64,000 nucleotides of DNA, taken from positions 430,544 through 494,543 of the forward strand of contig NZ_FNRL01000001.1 of NCBI RefSeq assembly GCF_900107795.1, read 5' to 3'. Below, in pieces: positions 27,000 through 36,421 of this stretch. The position numbers were made by a program, and so were the translations under genes. Under the pieces are notes generated by a model that saw nothing but the letters and a program-made list of their open reading frames with translations, searched no databases and was not told the origin of the DNA. The stretch comes from Chitinophaga terrae (ex Kim and Jung 2007) (GTDB lineage Bacteria > Bacteroidota > Bacteroidia > Chitinophagales > Chitinophagaceae). The number at the start of each line of letters is the position of its first letter. Within the stretch, counting starts at the first letter, position 1.

Positions 27000-29900
27000 A
27001 TGCGCAACTCTTATAAAACTACTTGTTGTTATTGTGGCGTTGGCTGCGGGATCATCGTGCACAAAGACCGTGACGGGCAGCTGCAGGTAGAAGGCGATCC
27101 TTCTCACCCTGTCAATAAGGGCATGCTTTGCAGCAAAGGAATGAACCTGCATTATACAGTTATTGAAAAGGGCGACAGGCTGTTATACCCGGAGATGCGT
27201 TATCATAAAAACCTTCCCAGGAAACGGGTGACCTGGGATGCAGCGCTGGAAAGAACAGCAGCCGTATTTTCTTCCATCATAAAACGGTATGGTCCTGAAG
27301 CCGTAGCATTCTACGCTTCAGGGCAATGCCTCACAGAAGAATACTACGTTGTCAATAAACTGATCAAAGGATTTATTGGCAGCAATAATATAGATACCAA
27401 TTCGCGGCTCTGCATGAGCAGCGCTGTTGCCGCCTACAAGATGGCGCTGGGAGAAGATTGTGTGCCCGGCACGTATGAGGATATTGAATTAACGGATTGC
27501 ATTTTTGTTGCAGGCGCTAATCCTGCCTGGTGTCATCCTATCCTCTGGCGGCGCGTGGAAGCGGCCAAAGCCAGCAACCCGCGGCTGAAGATCATTGTCA
27601 GCGATCCCCGTGTTACCCCGAGCTGCTCCATAGCAGATCTGCATTTGCAGATCAATCCAGGCACTGATATCACCCTCCATCATGCCATCGGGAGAGCGCT
27701 GATCACCGAAGGATATATTGACCCCTCCTTTATAATGGATCATACCAACGGGTTTGATGCCTACAGGGAAAAAGTAATGCAGGTAAGCATAGATGAGGCA
27801 GCGGTACAATGCGGCATCCCCGCCGCTGCAATTTACGAAGCAGCAAAACTGATAGGAAAAGCTAAAGGATTTATGTCGTTCTGGACGATGGGACTTAATC
27901 AAAGCAGCGTAGGGGTACACAAGAACCTTAGCCTCATCAACCTGCACCTGATCACCGGCAAGATAGGCGTTCCCGGTAGCGGGCCATTCTCTTTAACCGG
28001 CCAGCCTAACGCAATGGGAGGCCGGGAAGTAGGCGGCCTGGCCAACCTGCTGCCAGCGCACCGCGTACTAAGCAATCCTGCTCACAGGCAGGAAATGCAG
28101 GAGTTCTGGAATAGCGGGCCTATCTCCGAAAAGCCGGGGCTTACAGCTACGGCGATGTTCGACGCCCTCCACGATGGACGACTGAAAGCCATCTGGATCA
28201 TGTGCACCAACCCACTGGTTAGCCTGCCCGACGCCCGCTTTGCAGAAGCGGCCCTGGCTAAAGCGCCCTACGTGGTAGTGCAGGAAATATCCAGGAAACC
28301 TGAAACCATCAAATACGCAGACGTAGTACTTCCCGCTGCCGCATGGACGGAAAAAGAAGGCACCATGACCAATGCAGAACGCAGGATCACCTGGCTACCC
28401 AAGATAAACGACGCACCCGGCGAGGCCTTGCCTGATGCTACTATTATCTGCCGGTTTGCACAGAAAATGGGGTTCGAGGGTTTCGATTATCCCGATGCCG
28501 CCAGCATCTATGCAGAACATTGCAGAAGCACTATCGGCACCAACATCAATATCGGCGAACTGAACTACGACCTGATCAAAGAACAACGCAGCGTACAATG
28601 GCCTTATGTACATGGCGAAAGTAAAAAGAGATTGTTCGAAGATCACCAGTTCTATACACCTGATAAAAAAGCGCAGATACACAGCTTCGACGCGGACAAC
28701 AGGTCGGAAAGCCTCAGCCCCGATTTTCCGTTCATCCTTACTACCGGCCGCATCAGGGACCAATGGCATACCATGAGTAAAACAGGAAAGGTTAATAAAC
28801 TGAAACAGCATATCCCGGAAGCATTCCTAGAAATACACCCTGAAGATGCCCGCAGGTTGGGCGTTTCAACCGGCGATGTGGTGATCGTCAGCAATCCCAG
28901 GGGAAAAGTACAGGTAAAAGCACAGGTTAGCAATACCATCAAAAAAGGCGTAGTGTTCCTGCCAATGCACTGGGGACATATTGGAAGAAGTGATCTGCAC
29001 AGGGCCAATAATCTTACCAGCACCCTGCTCGACCCTATTTCCCTGCAACCTGATTATAAATATGCAGCCGTTTCAGTTGCCAGATATGAAAAGCCTAAAC
29101 AGAGGATCGTTATTGTTGGCGCAGGCGCAGCGGCTTTCGGTTTTGTAAAAACATACCGGGAGCTTAACAGCAAAGATGAGATCATCATATTCAGCAAAGA
29201 GAACCTGCCTTTCTACAATCGCGTTATGCTGCCCGATTACATCAACCATACCCAGTCATGGGACCAGTTGATAAAAATGAGTGAGAAGGAAGAAAAAGAA
29301 AATAATATCCAGTTGCTGAGAGGAGTAAGTATAGACTACATAGACAGGGAAGCAAAGTTATTGACAGACAGCAACGGGAAAGTGCATCCATACGATATCC
29401 TGATCCTCGCAACAGGCAGCCGACCTGCCACGTTGAAGGATGTGCCGCCGATAAAAGGAATATTCACCATGCGCACCAAAACGGATGCAGACCTGTTTAA
29501 GAAGCACCTGGTGCCGGGAAAAAAAGTGATGATTATAGGCGGCGGATTGCTGGGAATAGAGCTGGCAGCTTCGCTGAAAGAAATAGGTTACCCTGTAGGT
29601 GTTATCCAGCGCACTTCCCGGCTAATGGATAAACAACTGGATGCCATTGCAGGGCAGTTATTGTATGAAGAACTGGTAGACCGGGGGATAGAAATATATT
29701 ATAACGATGAGATAGACAGGTTTGATGGGGATACCAATCTGAAAGGATTGAAAATGAAAAGCGGCAGGTATATTGAATGCCAGGCGGTGGTTATGTCTAT
29801 AGGCACTGTTCCGAACATTGCGCTGGCGCAGCAGGCGGGGCTTGAGTGCAGCCGTGGCGTAATGGTGAACGATTACCTGCAAACCAGCGATCCGGATATT

Positions 29901-30473
29901 TTTGCGGTAGGCGAGATCGCTTCCTTTAATGGCGTGTTGTATGGTATTACGGCAGCAGCCGAACAGCAGGCCGCCGTTGTGGCAAAATACCTGAGCGGCG
30001 ATATCGGCGCCCGTTACAATGGCTCCGTTTTCATGAATATCCTGAAAATGCACGGCGCCGACCTATGTTCCATCGGCATGATAGAAACGCCCGCCGACCC
30101 GGCTTACGAGGAAGTGGTGTTCATTGACAAGGCAAAACGTTATTATAAAAAATGTATCATACACCAGGACAAACTCGTAGGCGCTATATTGGTTGGGGAT
30201 AAATCCGAATTCAATGAATTCAGGGAACTGATACAACAGCAAACAGAGCTTTCGGAAAAAAGATTGCAGTTATTAAGATCAGGGAAGAAAGCCACACCGG
30301 TTGCCGGCAAACTGGTTTGCTCCTGCAGCCAGGTAGGAGAAGATAATATCAAAGAAAAGATCACAGGAGGCTGCAAAGAGCTCGGGCAGCTGTGCAGGGA
30401 AACCGGGGCCGGTATGGGTTGCGGCAGTTGCAAATCGGAAGTTAAAGCTATTCTTGAAAAGGCGCTTGCATAG
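27000..30473 (+). CDS. nasA: Assimilatory nitrate reductase fused to an NAD(P)H-input FAD/[2Fe-2S] module
   Basis: Cytoplasmic molybdoenzyme of 1157 residues. N-terminal [4Fe-4S] ligands C9, C12, C16 and C44 (CCYCGVGC and GMLCSKG); bis-MGD catalytic domain to about 560, with the likely Mo ligand in NSRLCMSS; molydopterin-dinucleotide-binding domain to about 690 (ILTTGRIRDQWHTMSKTG). A flavoprotein domain follows (from 701, RIVIVGAGAAAFGF and GGGLLGIELAASL), then a BFD-type [2Fe-2S] domain (from about 1104, CSCSQV and GMGCGSC). In Klebsiella the flavoprotein function is a separate subunit (NasC), so here the electron-input subunit is fused to the reductase. It lies between the transporter and the rubredoxin-bearing protein, 3 bases before the latter. 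Confidence 0.94.
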   Translation: MRNSYKTTCCYCGVGCGIIVHKDRDGQLQVEGDPSHPVNKGMLCSKGMNLHYTVIEKGDRLLYPEMRYHKNLPRKRVTWDAALERTAAVFSSIIKRYGPEAVAFYASGQCLTEEYYVVNKLIKGFIGSNNIDTNSRLCMSSAVAAYKMALGEDCVPGTYEDIELTDCIFVAGANPAWCHPILWRRVEAAKASNPRLKIIVSDPRVTPSCSIADLHLQINPGTDITLHHAIGRALITEGYIDPSFIMDHTNGFDAYREKVMQVSIDEAAVQCGIPAAAIYEAAKLIGKAKGFMSFWTMGLNQSSVGVHKNLSLINLHLITGKIGVPGSGPFSLTGQPNAMGGREVGGLANLLPAHRVLSNPAHRQEMQEFWNSGPISEKPGLTATAMFDALHDGRLKAIWIMCTNPLVSLPDARFAEAALAKAPYVVVQEISRKPETIKYADVVLPAAAWTEKEGTMTNAERRITWLPKINDAPGEALPDATIICRFAQKMGFEGFDYPDAASIYAEHCRSTIGTNINIGELNYDLIKEQRSVQWPYVHGESKKRLFEDHQFYTPDKKAQIHSFDADNRSESLSPDFPFILTTGRIRDQWHTMSKTGKVNKLKQHIPEAFLEIHPEDARRLGVSTGDVVIVSNPRGKVQVKAQVSNTIKKGVVFLPMHWGHIGRSDLHRANNLTSTLLDPISLQPDYKYAAVSVARYEKPKQRIVIVGAGAAAFGFVKTYRELNSKDEIIIFSKENLPFYNRVMLPDYINHTQSWDQLIKMSEKEEKENNIQLLRGVSIDYIDREAKLLTDSNGKVHPYDILILATGSRPATLKDVPPIKGIFTMRTKTDADLFKKHLVPGKKVMIIGGGLLGIELAASLKEIGYPVGVIQRTSRLMDKQLDAIAGQLLYEELVDRGIEIYYNDEIDRFDGDTNLKGLKMKSGRYIECQAVVMSIGTVPNIALAQQAGLECSRGVMVNDYLQTSDPDIFAVGEIASFNGVLYGITAAAEQQAAVVAKYLSGDIGARYNGSVFMNILKMHGADLCSIGMIETPADPAYEEVVFIDKAKRYYKKCIIHQDKLVGAILVGDKSEFNEFRELIQQQTELSEKRLQLLRSGKKATPVAGKLVCSCSQVGEDNIKEKITGGCKELGQLCRETGAGMGCGSCKSEVKAILEKALA

Positions 30474-30476
30474 TAT

Positions 30477-31907
30477 ATGACCAAACGTTCAAAAATATTC
30501 ACATTCAATTTCATGGGCGGTATTATCGCCCCCGGTCCATTGCTGCAATTGCTGAACATAGCAACAGACTGTCGCGCCACCAAGATCAGGCTGGGATTAA
30601 GACAACAATTGATCATTGAGATTCCTGAAGATCATTCTGCACGTTTTGTAAAAACATGCACGCAACAGGATATACAACTCAGCGCTACTCCCAACCTGGT
30701 AAGCTCCTACTTCGCAGACGGGCTCGTTAGTCAAAGCAGCTGGTTAAGTGAAGGCATTTATAAAGATATTTTCTCCCTGTTCGATTATACGCCAACGCTG
30801 AAGATCAATATATGCGACAGCCAGCAAACATTTGTCCCGTTGTTCACCGGGCATATCAACTGGATCATTTCTCCCGGCAAACACTTCTGGCACCTGTACC
30901 TGCGGCTGCCCGGCACCTCCCGGCTATATGCATGGCCGGAGCTGGTATATACCACTCATATACCCTTGCTCAGTAAAGCGGTAGAAACGCATATGCAAAA
31001 TGGATGTTCGCTGGAAGAGATTTACCTGCTTATCCGGCAAAACTATACTTATATTTCCCAGCCCAGGGAAGAAGAACTGAACCTGCCTGCCTTCCACCTG
31101 CCTTATTACGAAGGATTTAACAAAGCAAATGATGCCTATTGGCTGGGTATTTACAGGAGAGATGAGATCTTTCCTATTGCCTTTCTGAAAGAAATATGCA
31201 CCATTTGCCTGGAAACACATATAGGGCAGCTGTATGCAACGCCATGGAAGTCTATCATCATTAAAAACATCAATCCTGTTCATCGTTCCTTATGGGATTA
31301 TATATTAGGAAAACATGGAATTAATGTCAGGCATGCCGCCAACGAACTGAACTGGCAGGTAGAAGATAATTGCGAAGATGGATTGATATTAAAACGGCAT
31401 ATCATCAGGTATTTCGACAAAGCAGATACCCGCACCTATGGCTTATGCTTTAGTGTCAGGATCAAAAAACCCGAAAGCCTTTTCGGGTCTATTGTTGTCC
31501 GGCGGCAAGGCAACCGCCAGAGCAGCGACCTGAAATACCTGCAACGTTACGATATCCTGCATACCAGCAATTTCGATGCGAACAATACCCAACTGGTACT
31601 TTTCAGGGAAGGCGTAACCAAAGAACAGCTGGGGCCTTACATCGTTGCACTGTGCAGGCAATTCTATGAACTCAGGAGCAACCAGGATATATTGTCCGAC
31701 TACCTGGCTGCCCAGCAACTGGCAACAGTTGCTACCCCGGCATTGCAAGCCGCTTTCCAATGCAGAGACTGCTTTACGGTGTACGACCCTGAAGTTGGCG
31801 ACAGTACCCAGGGTATCGCGCCAGGCACGGAATTCAGCGAGCTGCCCGAAGATTATTGCTGCGCCGTTTGCGGGGCGTCTTTAAGCAATATTATTCCCGT
31901 TCCTTAA
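30477..31907 (+). CDS. Nitrite/sulfite-reductase-like scaffold protein with C-terminal rubredoxin domain
   Basis: Protein of 476 residues. The C-terminus is a rubredoxin: C429, C432 (CRDC), C462 and C465 (CCAVCGA). The rest resembles the two ferredoxin-like half-domains of siroheme reductases: FMGGIIAPGPLLQLL with IRLGLRQQLIIEIP in the first half and IGQLYATPWKSIIIKNI in the second. The C-x5-C and C-x3-C ligands of siroheme/[4Fe-4S] enzymes are missing, so it is probably not a reductase by itself. It follows the nitrate reductase by 3 bases, so it is likely translationally coupled and may pass electrons to or assemble with NasA or NirB. The rubredoxin is certain from the motif; the reductase-like fold is read from pattern similarity and should be confirmed by profile search. 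Confidence 0.75.
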   Translation: MTKRSKIFTFNFMGGIIAPGPLLQLLNIATDCRATKIRLGLRQQLIIEIPEDHSARFVKTCTQQDIQLSATPNLVSSYFADGLVSQSSWLSEGIYKDIFSLFDYTPTLKINICDSQQTFVPLFTGHINWIISPGKHFWHLYLRLPGTSRLYAWPELVYTTHIPLLSKAVETHMQNGCSLEEIYLLIRQNYTYISQPREEELNLPAFHLPYYEGFNKANDAYWLGIYRRDEIFPIAFLKEICTICLETHIGQLYATPWKSIIIKNINPVHRSLWDYILGKHGINVRHAANELNWQVEDNCEDGLILKRHIIRYFDKADTRTYGLCFSVRIKKPESLFGSIVVRRQGNRQSSDLKYLQRYDILHTSNFDANNTQLVLFREGVTKEQLGPYIVALCRQFYELRSNQDILSDYLAAQQLATVATPALQAAFQCRDCFTVYDPEVGDSTQGIAPGTEFSELPEDYCCAVCGASLSNIIPVP

Positions 31908-31914
31908 TATTTAC

Positions 31915-31922
31915 TAACTTTG
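31915..31922 (+). promoter_or_regulatory. Predicted -7 promoter element for the MFS gene
   Basis: TAACTTTG fits TAnnTTTG exactly and lies 19 bases before the ATG at 31942, in the 34-base gap after the rubredoxin-like gene. No clear TTTG at the -33 distance. Confidence 0.45.
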
Positions 31923-31941
31923 CAACCCTCATATTACCCGC

Positions 31942-33105
31942 ATGTTAGCAGATATTCACAACGAGGCGGCGGCAACGAGGTACCGTATCGCAACTTCCGT
32001 TTTTTTCTTTATTTCCGGCTTAGGTTATTCGTCCTGGGCCTCCAGGATACCCTCCATACAACAACAGCTGCACCTGAATGATGCCCAGCTTGGCGCAGTG
32101 CTCTTTGCATTGCCCATTGGCCTGATCCTGACCATGCCCATCACCGGTAAACTCCTGGGCAGCTACAGCAGCCGCAAGATCATGGTGTTTGGAGCAATGG
32201 TATTTAACCTGGTATTGAGCCTGCCGGGATTCACCACTAACATCTGGCAACTGGCCCTTGTACTGTTCTGTTTTGGTTCAGCACGCAACCTGCTTAACCT
32301 CTCAATGAATGCGCAGGCAGTGCAGGTACAACAATTATTCCCTCAATCTATCATGACCACCTTTCATGGTATCTGGAGCATTGCCGGCTTCACCGGCGCC
32401 GCTATCGGTTACCTGATGGTGTCTGTGAACGTGGCGCCATCCTGGCACCTGTTCAGCGTCAGCTTGCTGCTGCTGGTATTTACCATCTACTATTATCCCC
32501 GGACTTTCCCGGATCAACCGGTTCAGAGCGCGGTAAAGAAACCGGCTTTCTCCCTGCCTGATAAATCATTATTAAGATATTCCCTTATCTGTTTCGCCTG
32601 TATGGCAACCGAAAATGTGATGTACGACTGGAGCGGTTTGTATTTCGAAAAAGTGGTAGGCACTACCAAACCAAGCGCTGTAGCCGCTTTCGTGGTATAC
32701 ATGGTGGCTATGACCTCCGGCAGGTTTGCCGGCGACAAGCTGGTGAAGCGGCTGGGCATACAAACCATCCTGCTGTATAGCGGCTGGCTGATCTTAACAG
32801 GCCTGATCCTGTCGGTTGGCTTACCGCATCCGCTTACTGCCGGTTTAGGTTTCATATGCACCGGGCTTGGCGTATCCTGCGTAGTGCCTTTGGTATTCAG
32901 CCTGGCGGGCAAGTCCAAAAACACCAATAGTGGTCAAACGCTGGCGGCTATTTCCACTATCGGGTATTTAGGATTCCTGGTAGTACCGCCAATGATCGGG
33001 TTTGTAGCAGAAGTTACCAGCCTGAGGATCTCTTTTGCCCTGATGACCATCTGCGGGTTGTTAATCGTAATGATGGCTCCGGGACTGGCGAAAGAAGAGA
33101 AGTGA
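31942..33105 (+). CDS. MFS transporter (YbjJ-like, 12 helices)
   Basis: Inner-membrane transporter of 387 residues with twelve hydrophobic segments. The start FFFISGLGYSSWASRIPSIQ and the helix RNLLNLSMNAQAVQVQ resemble the YbjJ branch of the major facilitator superfamily, often annotated as sugar- or drug-type permeases. Substrate unknown. It has its own predicted -7 box, so it may not belong to the nitrate operon although it is next to it. Confidence 0.85.
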   Translation: MLADIHNEAAATRYRIATSVFFFISGLGYSSWASRIPSIQQQLHLNDAQLGAVLFALPIGLILTMPITGKLLGSYSSRKIMVFGAMVFNLVLSLPGFTTNIWQLALVLFCFGSARNLLNLSMNAQAVQVQQLFPQSIMTTFHGIWSIAGFTGAAIGYLMVSVNVAPSWHLFSVSLLLLVFTIYYYPRTFPDQPVQSAVKKPAFSLPDKSLLRYSLICFACMATENVMYDWSGLYFEKVVGTTKPSAVAAFVVYMVAMTSGRFAGDKLVKRLGIQTILLYSGWLILTGLILSVGLPHPLTAGLGFICTGLGVSCVVPLVFSLAGKSKNTNSGQTLAAISTIGYLGFLVVPPMIGFVAEVTSLRISFALMTICGLLIVMMAPGLAKEEK

Positions 33106-33127
33106 TCTTTTTTTAGGAATAATAAAG

Positions 33128-33217
33128 AAGGGCTGCCTTAAAAATAATCCCGGGTATCTGGTAAAGCGTATGTCGTTTTGCGCTTCCTCATCCGGGGTGC
33201 TTTTGGGGACAGCCCTT
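33128..33217. terminator. Possible bidirectional terminator region between convergent genes
   Basis: AAGGGCTG at 33128-33135 and CAGCCCTT at 33210-33217 are perfect inverted arms enclosing about 74 bases, which themselves hold a CCCGGG palindrome and a small AAGCG/CGCTT stem. The region lies between the convergent MFS and NHL genes. The long spacing makes it a weak prediction. Confidence 0.35.
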
Positions 33218-33233
33218 TCCAATTGGTCTGAGT

Positions 33234-34559
33234 TTATTCTGTGACTATCTTCCTGATACAGTTGTTATTTTTATCTATCACGTAGGCCACCCCTTTTTTA
33301 TCAATAGCCACGCCGTTAGGACTGCTAAATGCCGCGGCTTCTCCCGTACCCTCTGTGTAACCCGCAGCGCCGCTGCCCGCCAGGGTTTTCACTATCCAGG
33401 TATTTGCCTCAATAAAACGGATACTCTGATCAGGGTTGCTGGTACTGCCATTCCAGGTACCGTTGCCGGCCACGTATATATTACCGTCGTTATCTACCCC
33501 CAGGCCCCATGGGCTGGCAAACTTCGCCGACGCGCCCGGACCGTTAACATACCCTGCACTTCCATCCTGCCCCGCGATGATAGATTTTTCGTAGGTATCT
33601 GCTTTGAAACGGGCAATTACGTTACTGCCGTTACAAGCCACATAAATATTCCCTGCTTTGTCAATACCGATACCTGCAGGCCAGGAAAGATCCGAAATCA
33701 CATCCGTTTGTTGCCCGTCTTTCACTCTCCAGACCTTTCCGCCATCAACAGATGTATAATAAAGATCGTTGTTCCTTTTATCTACTGCTACCTCCCATGG
33801 CGGCTGCTGCGCCCAGGCCAGCACGGTAGCCATGCCATCCGGAGTGATTTTCCGGACGTCATAATTCACCGGGTCAACGGTATAGATATTTCCGTCTTTT
33901 CCTACCGCTAATCCATATGGCAGGTTAAAACGTGCAGCGGCGCCTTTACCTTCTGCAAAGCCGCTGTTACCAGGACTTCCGGCAAGCACGGATACCATGC
34001 CTGTGGTGTCGATTTTCCTGATGCAGGCATTTCCCGGATCTGCTACGTATACGTTTCCATCGTCATCCACATCTATACCCATACTACGGTACCATTCCTG
34101 CCCGTTGAAGCTGAACATGGCATCTTTTCCCACACCGTTGGCAAAACCTGCTTTTCCGTTACCTGCATAGGTAGTTACCTTGCTGGTAAAAATATAATTG
34201 AAATCGGAGCTGCTTACCACGCTGTCTTTCCCGATCTTCACCACCAGCTTTCCTGATCCGCATTTACGCGGCACCAGCGCCATGATCTGTTTAGTGTTGG
34301 CGTTAACGATGGCGCAACGGTTACCGTTAATGGTAACGATGATCTCTGAAGTATCTGAAGAGAAATTGTCGCCGGTAATGAGCACCTCTGTTGCCAGCCC
34401 TCCTACCGTTGGCGTATAATCGCTGATCGTCATCGGTTGCCCTGGAGCATGCGTCAGGTCTTTGTCTTTGCTGCATCCAGCTAAAACAGCAGCAGCGGCG
34501 ATACCAATGAAAATATATGAATAAAGTGATCTGGTCATTGTAGTAAATTGAATGAACAT
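33234..34559 (-). CDS. IPT/TIG and NHL-repeat surface lipoprotein (PUL 2)
   Basis: Lipoprotein of up to 441 residues: signal peptide and lipobox (AVLAGC), an IPT/TIG immunoglobulin-like domain (about 43-125, ISDYTPTVGGLATEVLITGDNFS), then a six-bladed NHL-type propeller (about 130-441) whose repeats read G-I-D/A-V-D-x-D/K-G-N-I/V-Y-V-A-D. Such proteins follow SusD in many Bacteroidota loci and probably bind glycan or other ligand at the cell surface; no catalytic residues are visible. It starts 9 bases after the SusD stop. ATG at 34559 or 34538; the second gives a tighter signal peptide. Last gene of the PUL 2 unit. Confidence 0.88.
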   Translation of the reverse strand: MFIQFTTMTRSLYSYIFIGIAAAAVLAGCSKDKDLTHAPGQPMTISDYTPTVGGLATEVLITGDNFSSDTSEIIVTINGNRCAIVNANTKQIMALVPRKCGSGKLVVKIGKDSVVSSSDFNYIFTSKVTTYAGNGKAGFANGVGKDAMFSFNGQEWYRSMGIDVDDDGNVYVADPGNACIRKIDTTGMVSVLAGSPGNSGFAEGKGAAARFNLPYGLAVGKDGNIYTVDPVNYDVRKITPDGMATVLAWAQQPPWEVAVDKRNNDLYYTSVDGGKVWRVKDGQQTDVISDLSWPAGIGIDKAGNIYVACNGSNVIARFKADTYEKSIIAGQDGSAGYVNGPGASAKFASPWGLGVDNDGNIYVAGNGTWNGSTSNPDQSIRFIEANTWIVKTLAGSGAAGYTEGTGEAAAFSSPNGVAIDKKGVAYVIDKNNNCIRKIVTE

Positions 34560-34568
34560 TGAAAATTA

Positions 34569-36404
34569 TTACCAGCCCGGGTTTTGCACCAATGAACGAT
34601 CCCTTTCTATATCCTGCTGCTGGATAGGGAACAGGTACATCCTGTCGTTCCAGAACCTTTTCTGGAATAACGTTCTCTTGTAGAAGTCGGTGAATGCGAA
34701 GCCCAGACCATTATCGTTGGCATACACGTTCATACCGTAGATCGTTTGGTTTTCCGGTTTGCCCAGCAACTGCCGGCGGATCAATGTATAGAACCTGTCG
34801 CCCTCAAAGCAGAGTTCTACCTGCCTTTCGCGAAGGATATGCGTTCTCATTTTATCCTGGTTTCCGACAGCGTCGGGGTATACGGTTTCAATACCAGGAA
34901 GACCGGCACGGGTGCGGATCTTGTTCAGGTATAGCACGATATCAGGATTACCGGGATCGTATTCGTTCAACGCTTCAGCATAATCGAGGATAATTTCTGC
35001 ATAACGGAGCAGGATATACGGACTTTTATACGAGCCGGCGTTCATAGCTCTCAGGTTATCGTCAGGGCTCACATACTTAGCTGGCAAATAACCTGTAAGG
35101 TCTTTGTTGCTGACGCTTTTCTGTCCTGATTTCCCGCTATAGTAAAATTCCTGTCTGCCACGCCCGTCGATGTTGGCATCAGAAGAATAATAGTTCTTGT
35201 CATCTACCGTTACCGCAGGGATCACCGGGCGGCCGTTGTAGCAGATATTGGCATAGAAACGCGGTTCGCGGTTGGCGTACATGCTCCAGTCGCCTTTCTT
35301 TTGCTCCCAGTAATTTTCACCATCCGCATTTACAAAACCTGTTTCCTTGTATTGAGAAGTATTGTCGGTGATCTCTTTACCATCTTTCATCCTGAAAGCG
35401 TCTACCAGGTTCTGGGTAGCATTGTACATATTATAACCCGCCGGACCGGGAGAAGAGCAGATCACCCAACTCCACCAGCTCCAGTTCATAGACCCAATAA
35501 TGATTTCATCGCTCCACGACACCAGGAACAGGTCGCGTACCGACTTGTACGGATCGAAACTGGTTCCCCCGTTATCCAGGTTTGTGAAAAGTTTGTAATA
35601 CCCTGAATCGATCACCGCTTTTGCCCTGGCAGCCGCTATGCGCCATTTGTTCTGGTCATAAGTTGCTGGAGCAAGCGGGGTACCATCCAGGTTTTTGAAA
35701 TTGGCAAAACGCGGGTTGCCATTCCACAAAGGGCTGGCAGCGAGTTGCGCTACCTTGGCCTTTACAGCCAGGCAAGCTCCTCTCGTGGCCCTTCCGTTAT
35801 TATTTGAACTGCTCCACACAAAAGGCAAACCGGTTGCAGCTTTGTCCATCATTTCGTTAATGAATGCTACACACTCATCGAACGTGGCGCGTGGAAACTT
35901 GTTGTAATCTTCGTCCTGGCTCAGCACTTCCGTTACTTTAACAAACGGGCCGTATTGGCGCAAGAGCATCCAGTAAAAATATCCTCTCAGGAAAATAGCT
36001 TCTGCCTTATACTGGCGTTTCAGGTCATCGCTCAACTGCTCCGGAGGCACTTTGTCTATATTTTGCTCGAAGATGTAGGATTTGCGGATAGCTGAATAAT
36101 AGCCGCCCCAGTTGTAATACGACCAGTCGTTGGCGCTCCAGTTGCCGCCCACCATGTAACGGACAGTGGTTGTAGGAATAGCGCAGGAAATCTCATCCGA
36201 CATCCCAATATTGGCATAGTCGCCACCTGCCTGGCGGGATGAATAAATATTGGCCAGGTAACTTTCTGCGTTATTCCTTGTCTTCCAGATCTGCTCGTCT
36301 GTCAGCAGGTTATCCGGCTTTTTATCGAGGTACTTGGTACAGGAGCTTAACCCGATACCAAGCAGGAAAAAGCATATATATTTCAATTGAAATCTGAACA
36401 TCAT
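34569..36404 (-). CDS. RagB/SusD family outer-membrane lipoprotein (PUL 2)
   Basis: SusD-like lipoprotein of 611 residues, partner of the STN-type SusC 17 bases upstream. N-terminal signal and lipobox (GLSSC, then TKYLDKKPDNLLTDEQIW). The C-terminal signatures ILLRYAEIILDYAEALNEY, KIRTRAGLPGIE and LRERQVELCFEGDRF are standard for the family. No enzyme is encoded in this locus, so the ligand is unknown. Confidence 0.95.
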   Translation of the reverse strand: MMFRFQLKYICFFLLGIGLSSCTKYLDKKPDNLLTDEQIWKTRNNAESYLANIYSSRQAGGDYANIGMSDEISCAIPTTTVRYMVGGNWSANDWSYYNWGGYYSAIRKSYIFEQNIDKVPPEQLSDDLKRQYKAEAIFLRGYFYWMLLRQYGPFVKVTEVLSQDEDYNKFPRATFDECVAFINEMMDKAATGLPFVWSSSNNNGRATRGACLAVKAKVAQLAASPLWNGNPRFANFKNLDGTPLAPATYDQNKWRIAAARAKAVIDSGYYKLFTNLDNGGTSFDPYKSVRDLFLVSWSDEIIIGSMNWSWWSWVICSSPGPAGYNMYNATQNLVDAFRMKDGKEITDNTSQYKETGFVNADGENYWEQKKGDWSMYANREPRFYANICYNGRPVIPAVTVDDKNYYSSDANIDGRGRQEFYYSGKSGQKSVSNKDLTGYLPAKYVSPDDNLRAMNAGSYKSPYILLRYAEIILDYAEALNEYDPGNPDIVLYLNKIRTRAGLPGIETVYPDAVGNQDKMRTHILRERQVELCFEGDRFYTLIRRQLLGKPENQTIYGMNVYANDNGLGFAFTDFYKRTLFQKRFWNDRMYLFPIQQQDIERDRSLVQNPGW

Positions 36405-36421
36405 AAAACTCCTTTTAAGCG

